From Lentzea jiangxiensis (GTDB lineage Bacteria > Actinomycetota > Actinomycetes > Mycobacteriales > Pseudonocardiaceae): DNA of 64,000 bases. The stretch is taken from assembly GCF_900104175.1 (NCBI RefSeq), contig NZ_FNIX01000017.1, forward strand, positions 88,935 through 152,934. The letters run 5' to 3'. Shown here one piece after another: positions 27,677-35,302 of this stretch. The notes beneath the pieces are model-generated. The model was not told the origin of the DNA, ran no database searches, and was given only the letters and a program-made list of their open reading frames with translations. The position numbers were made by a program, and so were the translations under genes. How positions within the stretch are numbered: the first letter of the stretch is position 1; each line of letters opens with the position of its first letter.

Positions 27677-27679
27677 TCC

Positions 27680-28444
27680 TTAGTCGATGAAGCGGAGGTC
27701 GGAGATCGTTCCCGAGGCGACCAGCGCGACGTACAGGTCCGTGAGGCAGACGAAGATCAGCGACGCCCAGGCGAGCTGCATGTGCCGGTTGTTGAGCTTC
27801 GAGATCTGCGTCCACGCCCAGTAGCGGACCGGGTGCTTGGAGAAGTGCTTGAGGCGTCCGCCCGCGATGTGGCGGCACGAGTGGCACGACAACGTGTACG
27901 CGGCGAGCAGGCTGACGTTGACCAGCAGGATGATGTTGCCGAGACCCAGGCCGGTGCCGAACGCGAGCACCGCGTCGTAGATGTTGATCAGCAGCAGGAG
28001 CGAGGCCGCGTAGAAGAAGTAGCGGTGCAGGTTCTGGGCGATGAGCGGGAACCGGGTCTCGCCGGTGTACTTGTCGTGCGGCTCGGCCACGGCGCACGCG
28101 GGCGGTGACGCCCAGGCGGCGCGGTAGTAGGCCTTGCGGTAGTAGTAGCAGGTGATCCGGAAGCCCAGCAGGAACGGGATGATCAGCAGCGGTGGGGTCA
28201 GGAAGCCGGGCAGCGCGGGGAACCACTGGCCGAAGTGCGACGCCGCCGGGATGCACTCCTCGGTGAGGCACGGCGAGTACATCGGTGTCAGGTAGTGGTA
28301 CTGGTCGACCCAGTAGTAGTCCCCCTGGAACGTGCGGAACGCCGCGTAGATCGAGATGAGCAGCAGGCCGACGAATGTCGTCAGCGGTGGCAGCCACCAT
28401 CGGTCCGTGCGCAGAGTCCTGGCGGCGATCTCTGCCCTCGCCAT
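27680..28444 (-). CDS. sdhC: Succinate dehydrogenase membrane subunit (Sdh1 type)
   Basis: A single fused membrane anchor of 254 residues with about five helices, as in the mycobacterial Sdh1 complex where one protein replaces SdhC plus SdhD. Histidines in membrane context (QNLHRYFFYAASLLLLINIY, SCHSCRHIAGGRLKHF) are candidate heme ligands. The ATG at 28444 follows AAAGGTGAGCA. First gene of the operon; a terminator-like hairpin separates it from the gene upstream. Confidence 0.9.
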   Translation of the reverse strand: MARAEIAARTLRTDRWWLPPLTTFVGLLLISIYAAFRTFQGDYYWVDQYHYLTPMYSPCLTEECIPAASHFGQWFPALPGFLTPPLLIIPFLLGFRITCYYYRKAYYRAAWASPPACAVAEPHDKYTGETRFPLIAQNLHRYFFYAASLLLLINIYDAVLAFGTGLGLGNIILLVNVSLLAAYTLSCHSCRHIAGGRLKHFSKHPVRYWAWTQISKLNNRHMQLAWASLIFVCLTDLYVALVASGTISDLRFID

Positions 28445-28484
28445 TGCTCACCTTTCTGGGGGGCCACGTCGTTGTGGAGGAACA

Positions 28485-28517
28485 CACACGGCCCCCGCGT
28501 CAGGCGGGGGCCGTGTG
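28485..28517. terminator. Terminator between the 96-aa gene and sdhC
   Basis: Perfect 13-bp stem CACACGGCCCCCG/CGGGGGCCGTGTG with a 7-nt loop. It lies just after the minus-strand gene ending at 28529 and shields the sdh promoter region. Confidence 0.8.
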
Positions 28518-28528
28518 ATCAGGTCGGC

Positions 28529-28819
28529 TCAGGTCCGGTGCCGGTAGCCACCGAGTCCTTCGTCGTCCGCGTCCTTCCAGAGCGACTCGTCGTAGGGCGT
28601 GTCGGGCACGACCACGACCTCGCGTTCCAAGTGAGGCGCTTCGCGCTGCCTCGGGGTGCTGAGGTCGACGAGTTCGGTGGCGTCTATGTCCATGCGCTCG
28701 ACGTCGTTGGCGAGTCGCTGCACGGCTGCCACGTCGCCGTACCTGGCGCGCAGGTTGCTGACGGCGTGCCGCATCTGACTGATGACCCGGCGCAGCTCGA
28801 CGATCTCCGTGGAGTTCAT
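28529..28819 (-). CDS. Small conserved helical protein of unknown function
   Basis: Ninety-six residues from ATG 28819, which has GGAGG at a 6-nt spacing. The first half (STEIVELRRVISQMRHAVSN, VQRLANDVERMDID) is predicted helical or coiled-coil; the tail is acidic and ends DADDEGLGGYRHRT. No family recognised. It is divergent from edd. Confidence 0.65.
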   Translation of the reverse strand: MNSTEIVELRRVISQMRHAVSNLRARYGDVAAVQRLANDVERMDIDATELVDLSTPRQREAPHLEREVVVVPDTPYDESLWKDADDEGLGGYRHRT

Positions 28820-28900
28820 GGGACACCTCCGTTCCAAGGTCGTGCCCCGCACTCTGCCCAATCTCAAGCGATGTGACAAGCACCACACGCCAAGATTCAA

Positions 28901-28919
28901 AACTGGTTCCAGACCAGTT
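28901..28919. promoter_or_regulatory. Palindrome AACTGGT-N5-ACCAGTT upstream of edd
   Basis: Perfect 7-bp arms with a 5-bp spacer, between the divergent 96-aa gene and edd. The half-sites ACTGGT/ACCAGT equal those of the DasR (GntR/HutC) dre site, but dre has a 4-bp spacer. It is probably an operator of a HutC-type or similar regulator of sugar-acid use. The cognate protein is not evident in the window. Confidence 0.6.
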
Positions 28920-29046
28920 ACTGAATCGTTTTTGTGTCTACGACCAGCCATGACTTACTGTGTGTGGCGTCACGCCCGTCCGTGGGACGCCATTGTCGTC
29001 GTCTCGTGAGGGCCCCACCACGGCCCGTGATGACCCGGAGACCCCC

Positions 29047-30903
29047 ATGACCGAACTGCATCCTGTTCTGACCGAGGTGACACGCCGGATCGCCGCCCGG
29101 AGCGCCGATTCCCGCCGCGTGTACCTCGAACGCGTGGCTGCCGCCGCACAGGACGGAACGTCCCGGTCCGGCTTCGCGTGCAGCAACCTGGCACACGGCT
29201 TCGCCGGAATCACCGGCGGCGACAAGGCGGCGCTGCGCGCGCTGCGCAAGTCCAACGTCGCGATCGTGTCGTCCTACAACGACATGCTCTCGGCCCACCA
29301 GCCGTTCCAGGAGTACCCGGCCTGGATCAAGAACGCCGTGCGCTCCGTCGGCGGCGTCTCCCAGTTCGCGGGCGGCGTGCCGGCCATGTGCGACGGCATC
29401 ACGCAGGGCCGTGACGGCATGGAGCTGTCGCTGTTCAGCCGCGACGTGATCGCGATGTCCACCGGTGTCGCCCTGTCGCACGAGATGTTCGACGCCGCCG
29501 TCCTGCTGGGCGTGTGCGACAAGATCGTGCCCGGCCTGCTGATCGGCGCGCTGTCGTTCGGCCACCTGCCGTCGATCCTGGTGCCCGCCGGTCCGATGGC
29601 GTCCGGCCTGTCGAACAAGGAGAAGGCCCGCGTCCGGCAGCTGTACGCCGAGGGCAAGGCCTCCCGCGAGGACCTGCTGGAGGCCGAGGCCGCCTCGTAC
29701 CACTCGCCCGGCACCTGCACGTTCTACGGCACCGCGAACTCGAACCAGATGGTCGTCGAGGTCATGGGCCTGCACCTGCCGGGCGCCTCGTTCGTGCCGC
29801 CGGGCACGACGCTGCGCCGCGCCCTCACCGAGCACGCGGGCCGCCGCGCCGTCGAGATGGCCAAGGGCGAGGGCTACACCCCGATCGCGCACATCGTCGA
29901 CGAGAAGGCCGTGGTCAACGGCGTCGTCGCCCTGCTCGCCACCGGTGGCTCCACGAACCACACGATGCACCTCGTCGCCATCGCCGCGGCCGCGGGCATC
30001 GAGCTGAGCTGGGACGACTTCTCGGACCTGTCGTCGGTCGTGCCGCTCATCGCGCGGGTCTACCCGAACGGCGGCGCCGACATCAACCACTTCCAGGCCG
30101 CGGGCGGCGTCCAGTTCGTCATCGGCACGCTCCTCGACGCCGGACTCCTGCACGCCGACGTCACCACAGTCGTCGGCCACGGCCTCGACCGCTACCGCCA
30201 GGAACCGGTGCTGGCCGACGGCGAGCTGATCTGGGTCGACGGCCCCGGTCGTTCGCTGGACACCGACGTGCTGCGCCCCGCTTCGGACCCGTTCGCCTCC
30301 GACGGCGGCCTGCGCATGCTCTCCGGCAACCTCGGCCGTGCGGTCATCAAGGTGTCGGCGGTGGCGGCGGAGAACCACGTCGTCGAGGCCCCGGCCCGCG
30401 TCTTCACCACGCAGGAGTCGTTCCAGCAGGCCTTCAAGGCGGGCGAGCTCGACCGCGACGTGGTCGTCGTGGTCCGCCAGCAGGGCCCTCAGGCCAACGG
30501 CATGCCCGAGTTGCACAAGCTGACGCCGCCCCTCGGCGTGCTGATGGACCGCGGCTACAAGGTCGCCCTCGTGACCGACGGCCGCATGTCCGGCGCCTCG
30601 GGCAAGATCCCGGCGGCGATCCAGCTGACCCCGGAAGCCGCGGTCGGCGGACCGCTCGGCCGGGTCCGCGACGGCGACGTCGTCCGCCTCGACGCCACCG
30701 CCGGCACCCTGGAGGTCCGGGTGCCCGCCGAGGAGCTGGCGTCACGCCCGCTCGTCGACTTCCCGCCGTCGAGCCACGAGTGGGCGGGCACGGGACGCGA
30801 GCTGTTCGCCGCCCTGCGCCGTACCGTCGGACCCGCCGACCGCGGCGCGACGGTGTTCGGCCCGATCACCGCCGACCACTTCGCCCCGGTCACCCACCAC
30901 TGA
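29047..30903 (+). CDS. edd: 6-phosphogluconate dehydratase
   Basis: First enzyme of the Entner-Doudoroff branch, converting 6-phosphogluconate to KDPG. The 618-residue length fits Edd, and the IlvD/Edd core is complete: SSYNDMLSAHQPFQEYPAWI, GVPAMCDGITQGRDGMELSL, SPGTCTFYGTANSNQM, LLATGGSTNHTMHL and VTDGRMSGASGKIPAAI. The ATG at 29047 has GGAG 8 nt upstream; upstream in-frame sequence is not family-like. eda follows after a 334-bp gap full of repeats, so the two may not be one simple operon. Confidence 0.94.
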   Translation: MTELHPVLTEVTRRIAARSADSRRVYLERVAAAAQDGTSRSGFACSNLAHGFAGITGGDKAALRALRKSNVAIVSSYNDMLSAHQPFQEYPAWIKNAVRSVGGVSQFAGGVPAMCDGITQGRDGMELSLFSRDVIAMSTGVALSHEMFDAAVLLGVCDKIVPGLLIGALSFGHLPSILVPAGPMASGLSNKEKARVRQLYAEGKASREDLLEAEAASYHSPGTCTFYGTANSNQMVVEVMGLHLPGASFVPPGTTLRRALTEHAGRRAVEMAKGEGYTPIAHIVDEKAVVNGVVALLATGGSTNHTMHLVAIAAAAGIELSWDDFSDLSSVVPLIARVYPNGGADINHFQAAGGVQFVIGTLLDAGLLHADVTTVVGHGLDRYRQEPVLADGELIWVDGPGRSLDTDVLRPASDPFASDGGLRMLSGNLGRAVIKVSAVAAENHVVEAPARVFTTQESFQQAFKAGELDRDVVVVVRQQGPQANGMPELHKLTPPLGVLMDRGYKVALVTDGRMSGASGKIPAAIQLTPEAAVGGPLGRVRDGDVVRLDATAGTLEVRVPAEELASRPLVDFPPSSHEWAGTGRELFAALRRTVGPADRGATVFGPITADHFAPVTHH

Positions 30904-30921
30904 CCCTCAACCCATCCATCG

Positions 30922-30933
30922 CCGATATATTAC
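30922..30933. promoter_or_regulatory. CCGATATAT-family site downstream of edd
   Basis: CCGATATATTAC keeps the left half and centre of CCGATATATCGG. It lies 19 bp after the edd stop. Confidence 0.4.
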
Positions 30934-30954
30934 TTTCGCACCACCGCTGACCTG

Positions 30955-31007
30955 CCCCTTAGCAACGACTCTTTGGACTTCGTCCGCAAAAACCCGTTGC
31001 AAAGGGG
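30955..31007. repeat. Copy B of the TTGCAA/GTCCGCAAA repeat, hairpin after edd
   Basis: Arms CCCCTTAGCAACG and CGTTGCAAAGGGG pair at 12 of 13 positions, and inside the loop GGAC-TTC-GTCC forms a second stem within CTTTGGACTTCGTCCGCAAA. It could act as the edd terminator while also belonging to the dispersed repeat family. Confidence 0.7.
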
Positions 31008-31085
31008 AGGCGACGCTCAACCAGCCGTCCCGCCGACGGACTCGAAGCACCTCGTCTCACCCACGGCCGACACCCATCACCCACC

Positions 31086-31128
31086 TTTGCAACGAGTTTT
31101 TTGACTTCGTCCGCAAACGTTTTTTGCA
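31086..31128. repeat. Copy C of the TTGCAA/GTCCGCAAA repeat
   Basis: TTTGCAACGAG, a T-run, GACTTCGTCCGCAAACG, then TTTTTTGCA. It is the fullest single copy; its ends TTTGCAA and TTTTTTGCA resemble the arms of the palindromic locus at 54566-54611. Confidence 0.65.
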
Positions 31129-31191
31129 TCCGGGTGAGGGTGGCGGGCAGTGAGATCGGGGACAACAGGGCGACGGTCGGCCGGGCGGTAT

Positions 31192-31203
31192 GCGATATAT
31201 CGG
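31192..31203. promoter_or_regulatory. CCGATATATCGG-like site upstream of eda
   Basis: GCGATATATCGG, one mismatch to the palindrome, 35 bp before the eda start. This is the family member best placed to act as an operator for eda. Confidence 0.55.
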
Positions 31204-31237
31204 TTTCCGATCACCAGATCTGCCAAGGAGTGACATC

Positions 31238-31873
31238 GTGACCAACGGCGCGACCACCGGAGCCGACCTGCTCGCGCTCTCACCCGTCATCCCCGTCGTC
31301 GTGGTCGACGACGCCGACCACGCGGTGCCGCTCGCCCAGGCACTGCTGCGCGGCGGCGTGCGCGTCATCGAGCTCACGCTGCGCACCCCGGCCGCGCTCG
31401 CCGCGATCGAGAACGTCGCGCGCGAGGTGCCGGAGATCGTGATCGGCGCGGGCACCGTCACGGCGCCGGAGCACGCCGAGCAGGCCGCGAAGGCCGGGGC
31501 GGCGTTCCTCGTCACGCCCGGCACGACCGACCGCGTGCTCGACGCCGCCGACGCGACCGGGCTGCCGTACCTGCCGGGCGCGGCGACGGTGTCCGAGGTG
31601 ATGCGGCTGGCCGAGCGCGGGCTGGACGCGCTCAAGTTCTTCCCGGCCGAGGCCGCGGGTGGCGTCGACTACCTGAAGTCGATCGGCGGCCCGATCCCGC
31701 ACATCAGGTTCTGCCCGACCGGCGGCATCACGCCCCAGACGGCGCCGAAGTACCTCGCGCTGCCGAACGTCGGCTGTGTCGGCGGCTCGTGGCTCGCCCC
31801 GAAGGACGCTCTCCAGGCAGGCGACTGGGACCGCATTGAGACGCTCGCCCGCGAGGCTTCGCAGCTCGGGTGA
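31238..31873 (+). CDS. eda: KDPG aldolase (2-keto-3-deoxy-6-phosphogluconate aldolase)
   Basis: Splits KDPG into pyruvate and glyceraldehyde-3-phosphate. The TIM-barrel protein has 211 residues, with catalytic Glu45 in VIELTLRT and Schiff-base Lys133 in ALKFFPAEAAGG; FCPTGGITPQ is the phosphate-binding loop. The GTG at 31238 has AAGGAG 7 nt before it; an upstream ATG at 31190 overlaps the AT-rich operator and lacks a ribosome site. With edd it completes the Entner-Doudoroff pathway. Confidence 0.94.
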   Translation: MTNGATTGADLLALSPVIPVVVVDDADHAVPLAQALLRGGVRVIELTLRTPAALAAIENVAREVPEIVIGAGTVTAPEHAEQAAKAGAAFLVTPGTTDRVLDAADATGLPYLPGAATVSEVMRLAERGLDALKFFPAEAAGGVDYLKSIGGPIPHIRFCPTGGITPQTAPKYLALPNVGCVGGSWLAPKDALQAGDWDRIETLAREASQLG

Positions 31874-31874
31874 T

Positions 31875-31903
31875 CAGCCCTGCCTGTCAGGACCACAGGG
31901 CTG
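31875..31903 (+). terminator. Possible terminator after eda
   Basis: CAGCCCTG and CAGGGCTG arms (8 bp) around a 13-nt loop directly after the eda stop. No clear T-run. Confidence 0.4.
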
Positions 31904-32403
31904 TGACGAGCTCAGCACGTCCGTGAATGCCGAGCTCGCGGTAGACGCTCGACAGGTGCAGCTCCACCATGCGGCGGGTCAGGTGCGGGGTCTCGGCGAT
32001 CTGCCGGCTCGTCGGGCCCTGCTCGTCCTCGTCGTGGACCTCGCCCACCCGCGAGTTTCGCCAGCGGGTGGGCGCTGAGCTGCCGGGCCAGGTCGAACGC
32101 CTGCCGCAGGGGCGGGGCCGCCGCATCGGTGCGGGGCTTGCGGCGCAGGTGGTGGCCGAGTCAGTGCGTGCAGCAGCCGGTGCTGGGTCGCGGTCAGCAG
32201 CTGTCCGCCTCGGCAAGCAACGTCTACGTCGTCGGTGTTGATGCCGACGCTCATCAGCGCTGTGCCGATCACCCGCGGGGAGCCACACCGCTTGGCTGGG
32301 TCGGGCTCCTCACACGCGAGCCGGACGGCGTCATCCCGGTTGCCCAGCGCCACCGACCGCGAGCAGCGCGGACCGGGCGCACGACCAGCCGAGCCGGACC
32401 TGA
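31887..32403 (-). pseudogene. Remnant of a LuxR-family regulator (C-terminal part, frameshifted)
   Basis: Family-like pieces appear in order but in different frames: RLGWSCARSALLAVG near 32380, then ALGNRDDAVRLACEEPDPAK and SPRVIGTALMSVGI, then a LuxR-type HTH tail (GPTSRQIAETPHLTRRMVEL, YRELGIHGRAELVTALWS) ending at 31887. Intact AAA-LuxR regulators run about 900 residues with these elements in one frame. At least two frameshifts and the loss of everything upstream mark it as decayed. It lies next to the RNA-repair operon and downstream of eda. Confidence 0.75.
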
Positions 32404-32406
32404 TGA

Positions 32407-33549
32407 TCAGCCGGCCGGGGTGCGCGACGAGGCCGGCGAGGTGTCGACTCGTTCGACGACGTGCGCCTCGGTCGGGTCAACCGCCTCCCACCTGCCGACG
32501 AGCCGGTCGATCACGGCAGCCGGCACCGGTTCGGGACGCGAGCGGTTGCGCGCGTGGATCACGGTCCGCGGCGCCTCCAGCCCGACCAGGGTGATCCGCG
32601 CGCGGTAGTCGGCAGCCAGTCCGATACAGCGATCGCGTAGTTGCTGGGAGATGTTGGTCGCGTTCCAGACGAACCGCTCCCCGGCCCTCAGCAGCGTCCG
32701 CGCTTCCTCGAACGCCGCGGCGGCCACCGGTCGCTGGTCGCCGTCGGGGGCGATGCCGAGCCGGGACCGCACCGCGTCGAGGCTCACCACCGTCCAGCCG
32801 GGCCGGTGCGCGGCGATCCAGTGGTCCTTGCCGACCCCGGGCAGGCCGGACAGCACCGTCACCTCGACGCGCGTGTCGTCGTAGGCGTCGTAGTCCGGGT
32901 CGCGGCCGGGCGTGCGGAAGTACTGGAACCTCGCGTGGTCGGACGGGAAGGCGCGCGGGCGGTCGAGGCAGTCGCGTTCGCGGCAGTACTCCTCGAACAG
33001 CGCGATGTTCTCCAGCACGGCGTCGGCGTCCTGGCAGATCCGGCCGAGGATGTCGGCGCGGGCGAGCGTCGCCAGGTCGTCGTTGCGCGCGAGCAGGCTC
33101 ACCCGGAACGCGATGCGGTCGAGGTCCGGGCGTTCCAGAGCCCAGAACGGCACCTGGTGGTGCCGCACCAGCGCGGCGACGTGCTCGCGCCAGGCGATCG
33201 GGCGGCCCATCTCCCACAGGACCTTCCTCGCCAGCAGGTCGCCGGCGCGGGAGTGCCCGTGGGCGGTGACGCGGCCGTCCGCGGTCTGGGTGCGGAACGG
33301 TTTCGCGGAGTCGTGCAGCAGCACCGTCGCGAACAGCCGCACCCGGTCGGCTTCCGGGCGCGCCCGCCACTCCGGCAGGGACACCAGCGCTTCGCACGCC
33401 ATCCGGGTGTGCGTGGCGACGTCGCCTTCCGCGTGGTGCACCGGGTCCTGCGGCACGCCCTCCATGGCCCGCACCCAGGGGAACGCCGACCGGACGGCGT
33501 CCCAGGCGAGAGTCCACTTCGGACCGGTGGGGCAGAGTCGCTCAAACAC
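32407..33549 (-). CDS. HD-Pnk: HD phosphoesterase fused to 5'-OH polynucleotide kinase
   Basis: A 380-residue RNA end-healing enzyme. Residues about 35-200 form an HD phosphohydrolase domain (VHHAEGDVATHT, LLHDSAKPF with His-Asp at 79-80, VRHHQVPFW). Residues about 228-355 form a P-loop kinase with GLPGVGKD at 235-242, SLDAVRSRLG, and an arginine lid region ARNRSRPEPVP. This order matches Runella HD-Pnk, whose HD domain removes 2',3'-phosphates and whose kinase phosphorylates 5'-OH ends. The GTG start overlaps the RNA ligase stop by 8 nt, so the two are co-translated. Confidence 0.88.
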   Translation of the reverse strand: MFERLCPTGPKWTLAWDAVRSAFPWVRAMEGVPQDPVHHAEGDVATHTRMACEALVSLPEWRARPEADRVRLFATVLLHDSAKPFRTQTADGRVTAHGHSRAGDLLARKVLWEMGRPIAWREHVAALVRHHQVPFWALERPDLDRIAFRVSLLARNDDLATLARADILGRICQDADAVLENIALFEEYCRERDCLDRPRAFPSDHARFQYFRTPGRDPDYDAYDDTRVEVTVLSGLPGVGKDHWIAAHRPGWTVVSLDAVRSRLGIAPDGDQRPVAAAAFEEARTLLRAGERFVWNATNISQQLRDRCIGLAADYRARITLVGLEAPRTVIHARNRSRPEPVPAAVIDRLVGRWEAVDPTEAHVVERVDTSPASSRTPAG

Positions 33550-34309
33550 GGGTCACCACCTGGTTCGGCAGGATCGGGCGGTCCTGCCAGTGGCTTCCGG
33601 AGTCGAGCACGGCGGTGTGGAACGTCGGCCGCACCCACTTGTAGCGCTCGACTGTGCGGCCGTCCTCCTCCACCTTGATGTAGAGGCCTTCCATGTCGTC
33701 GTCCTGATCCGTCTCCGCGACAACGACTTCCGGGTTCTGCCCGGCCGCGCGCGCAGTTTCGACGAGGGTGTCACGCCACTGCGGGGTGCGGCAGGTGGAC
33801 GGGCCGAGCAGTGCGGTCAGGTCCTTCAGCTTCCCCAGCGGTCCCTGGTGCAGCACCGGCACGGAGACGACCGGGGTGCCTTCGAGCAGCCGTCGGCGTT
33901 CCGGTGTGGACAGGAACTCGCCGGTTGTGCGGTCGAGCAGGTCGAACTCGCAGAAGTGGTGCGGCAGCGCGTCGTAGAACACGGTGTGCTTGGCGTACAG
34001 CCATTCCCCGTAGAGCACGTACCGCGTGCCGAGCCTTTCCCACAGCACGCCCTGGTGCGTCGCGGCCCACGCCTTCAGCGGCGCGAACTGCCGTTCGCGG
34101 GGGCCGCCCGCCAGGAAATGGCCGCGTGACTGCAACTTCAGCACGCCGCCGGAGTCGAAGCTGATGCCCGCGTTGGCACCGTCGAGCTTCTCCTCGACGA
34201 CGAGGTGCCGTCCCGCGATCGCGCGGAACGGCACCTGGTCGAGGTCCTCGTCGCCCGGCTGCAGGCGCGAGCTTTCGAGGTGGGGCGTTCGCGGGTACTT
34301 GCGCAACAT
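33542..34309 (-). CDS. RNA ligase (Rnl-family nucleotidyltransferase)
   Basis: ATP-dependent ligase that seals 5'-phosphate and 3'-OH RNA ends, 255 residues. Motif I KLDGAN has the adenylylated Lys41; motif III is VLYGEWLYA, IIIa FCEFDLLD, motif IV EGLYIKVE (about 207-214) and motif V RYKWVR. There is no extra C-terminal domain, so it is a minimal Rnl2-like core plus a tail. It is directly upstream of HD-Pnk and overlaps it, forming a healing-plus-sealing cassette. ATG at 34309 lies 41 bp after a membrane-protein gene on the same strand. Confidence 0.9.
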   Translation of the reverse strand: MLRKYPRTPHLESSRLQPGDEDLDQVPFRAIAGRHLVVEEKLDGANAGISFDSGGVLKLQSRGHFLAGGPRERQFAPLKAWAATHQGVLWERLGTRYVLYGEWLYAKHTVFYDALPHHFCEFDLLDRTTGEFLSTPERRRLLEGTPVVSVPVLHQGPLGKLKDLTALLGPSTCRTPQWRDTLVETARAAGQNPEVVVAETDQDDDMEGLYIKVEEDGRTVERYKWVRPTFHTAVLDSGSHWQDRPILPNQVVTRV

Positions 34310-34350
34310 GCCCGATTTGTAGCCCGTCCACGTGCCCGCGGGCGAACGGT

Positions 34351-35115
34351 TTACGCCTGACCGACGAACGCCGCCTTGGCGGAGTCGAAGGTCGGCTCGA
34401 ACACGAGCTGCATCTCACCGGGTTGGGCGCTGACCGCGTAGGCGACGTGGAAGGTGTAGGTCTTGCCCGACAGCACCGTCGCCGAGTCGAACGTGCTGTC
34501 GCAGCCGCCGCTGGCGTCGAAGATCATGTTCGCCTTCTGCCCGTTGAACTGCGCGTCGGTGCCGACCGACATCAGCGCGGTCTCGAACGCGGCGCTCGTC
34601 CCGTTGGTGATGGTGATCTCGAACCTCACCGCGCGGGCGATGTTCGCCGGTGCCGCGTACTCGCCGGGCGTGCACGCGGCCGGTGCTGCGACGTCGACCG
34701 AGAGGCCGTTCTCCCAGGTGTACCGCTTGCCCCAGGTCGGGTTCTCGACGGCGGCGTCCTGCTTGGCGGTCTCACCCGTCACATCGGTCTGCCCCTGGTT
34801 CGTGCCGCCGTCGAGGATCTTGTCGAGCTCCGCGACCGCGGCCTGCTGCGCCGCCACGGTCAGCCCGATCGCCGCGACGCACAGGACGATGCCGATGATC
34901 GCGACGACCTTGCGGGTGCCGAACAACGCGATGACGCCGAGCACGAGCCCGATGAACGCGGCGATGGCGGTGAGGTTGTTGAGCAGGATGACCCACGAGC
35001 AAACAACGCCGACGATCCCGAGGATCAACGCCGTCCAGGCGAGCGCACCGAACTTCGCGGGCTTCGGAGGTGCGAGCTGGGGCTGGGCGTGGACGGGTGG
35101 CGTCGTGTAGGTCAT
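34351..35115 (-). CDS. Membrane protein with DUF4190-like helices and DUF4352-like outer domain
   Basis: A 254-residue protein. A proline-rich cytoplasmic start (MTYTTPPVHAQPQLAPPKP) precedes three closely spaced helices near residues 24-90, as in DUF4190. An exported domain (about 110-254) has beta-rich sequence with two cysteines (PAACTPGEYAAP, SGGCDSTFDS) resembling DUF4352/telomeric-repeat-like lipoprotein domains. The start at 35115 has AGGAG at a 6-nt spacing. Function unknown; it may share a transcript with the RNA-repair genes. Confidence 0.75.
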   Translation of the reverse strand: MTYTTPPVHAQPQLAPPKPAKFGALAWTALILGIVGVVCSWVILLNNLTAIAAFIGLVLGVIALFGTRKVVAIIGIVLCVAAIGLTVAAQQAAVAELDKILDGGTNQGQTDVTGETAKQDAAVENPTWGKRYTWENGLSVDVAAPAACTPGEYAAPANIARAVRFEITITNGTSAAFETALMSVGTDAQFNGQKANMIFDASGGCDSTFDSATVLSGKTYTFHVAYAVSAQPGEMQLVFEPTFDSAKAAFVGQA

Positions 35116-35302
35116 CAAGAACTCCTGGCGGTTGCGATGTGTGATCACCACGTCGAGTGGTCCGCTTGCCCCGTTAGCCCCGCCCCGGTAGAGCCACTCG
35201 ATCGAGTTACCAGCGGCCTGTCAGCTGACTTCCTTCGGTAGCGGTACCGCTACGATCCGTACAGGGTTGGCGCTGGATGCCATCCCTGAAAGGACACCGC
35301 AC

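Larger units (their letters stand above)
30904..31237. other. Repeat-rich edd-eda intergenic region
   Basis: This 334-bp gap holds no gene. In order it contains a CCGATATAT site (30922), repeat copy B folding as a long hairpin (30955-31007), repeat copy C (31086-31128), a second GATATATCGG site (31192-31203) and the eda ribosome binding site AAGGAG (31225). The two motif families alternate symmetrically around a plain G+C-rich centre. Confidence 0.7.

Noticed and set aside
31190..31237. ATG 31190 as the eda start
   Set aside because: No ribosome site, and it would translate the AT-rich operator; GTG 31238 has AAGGAG in place.
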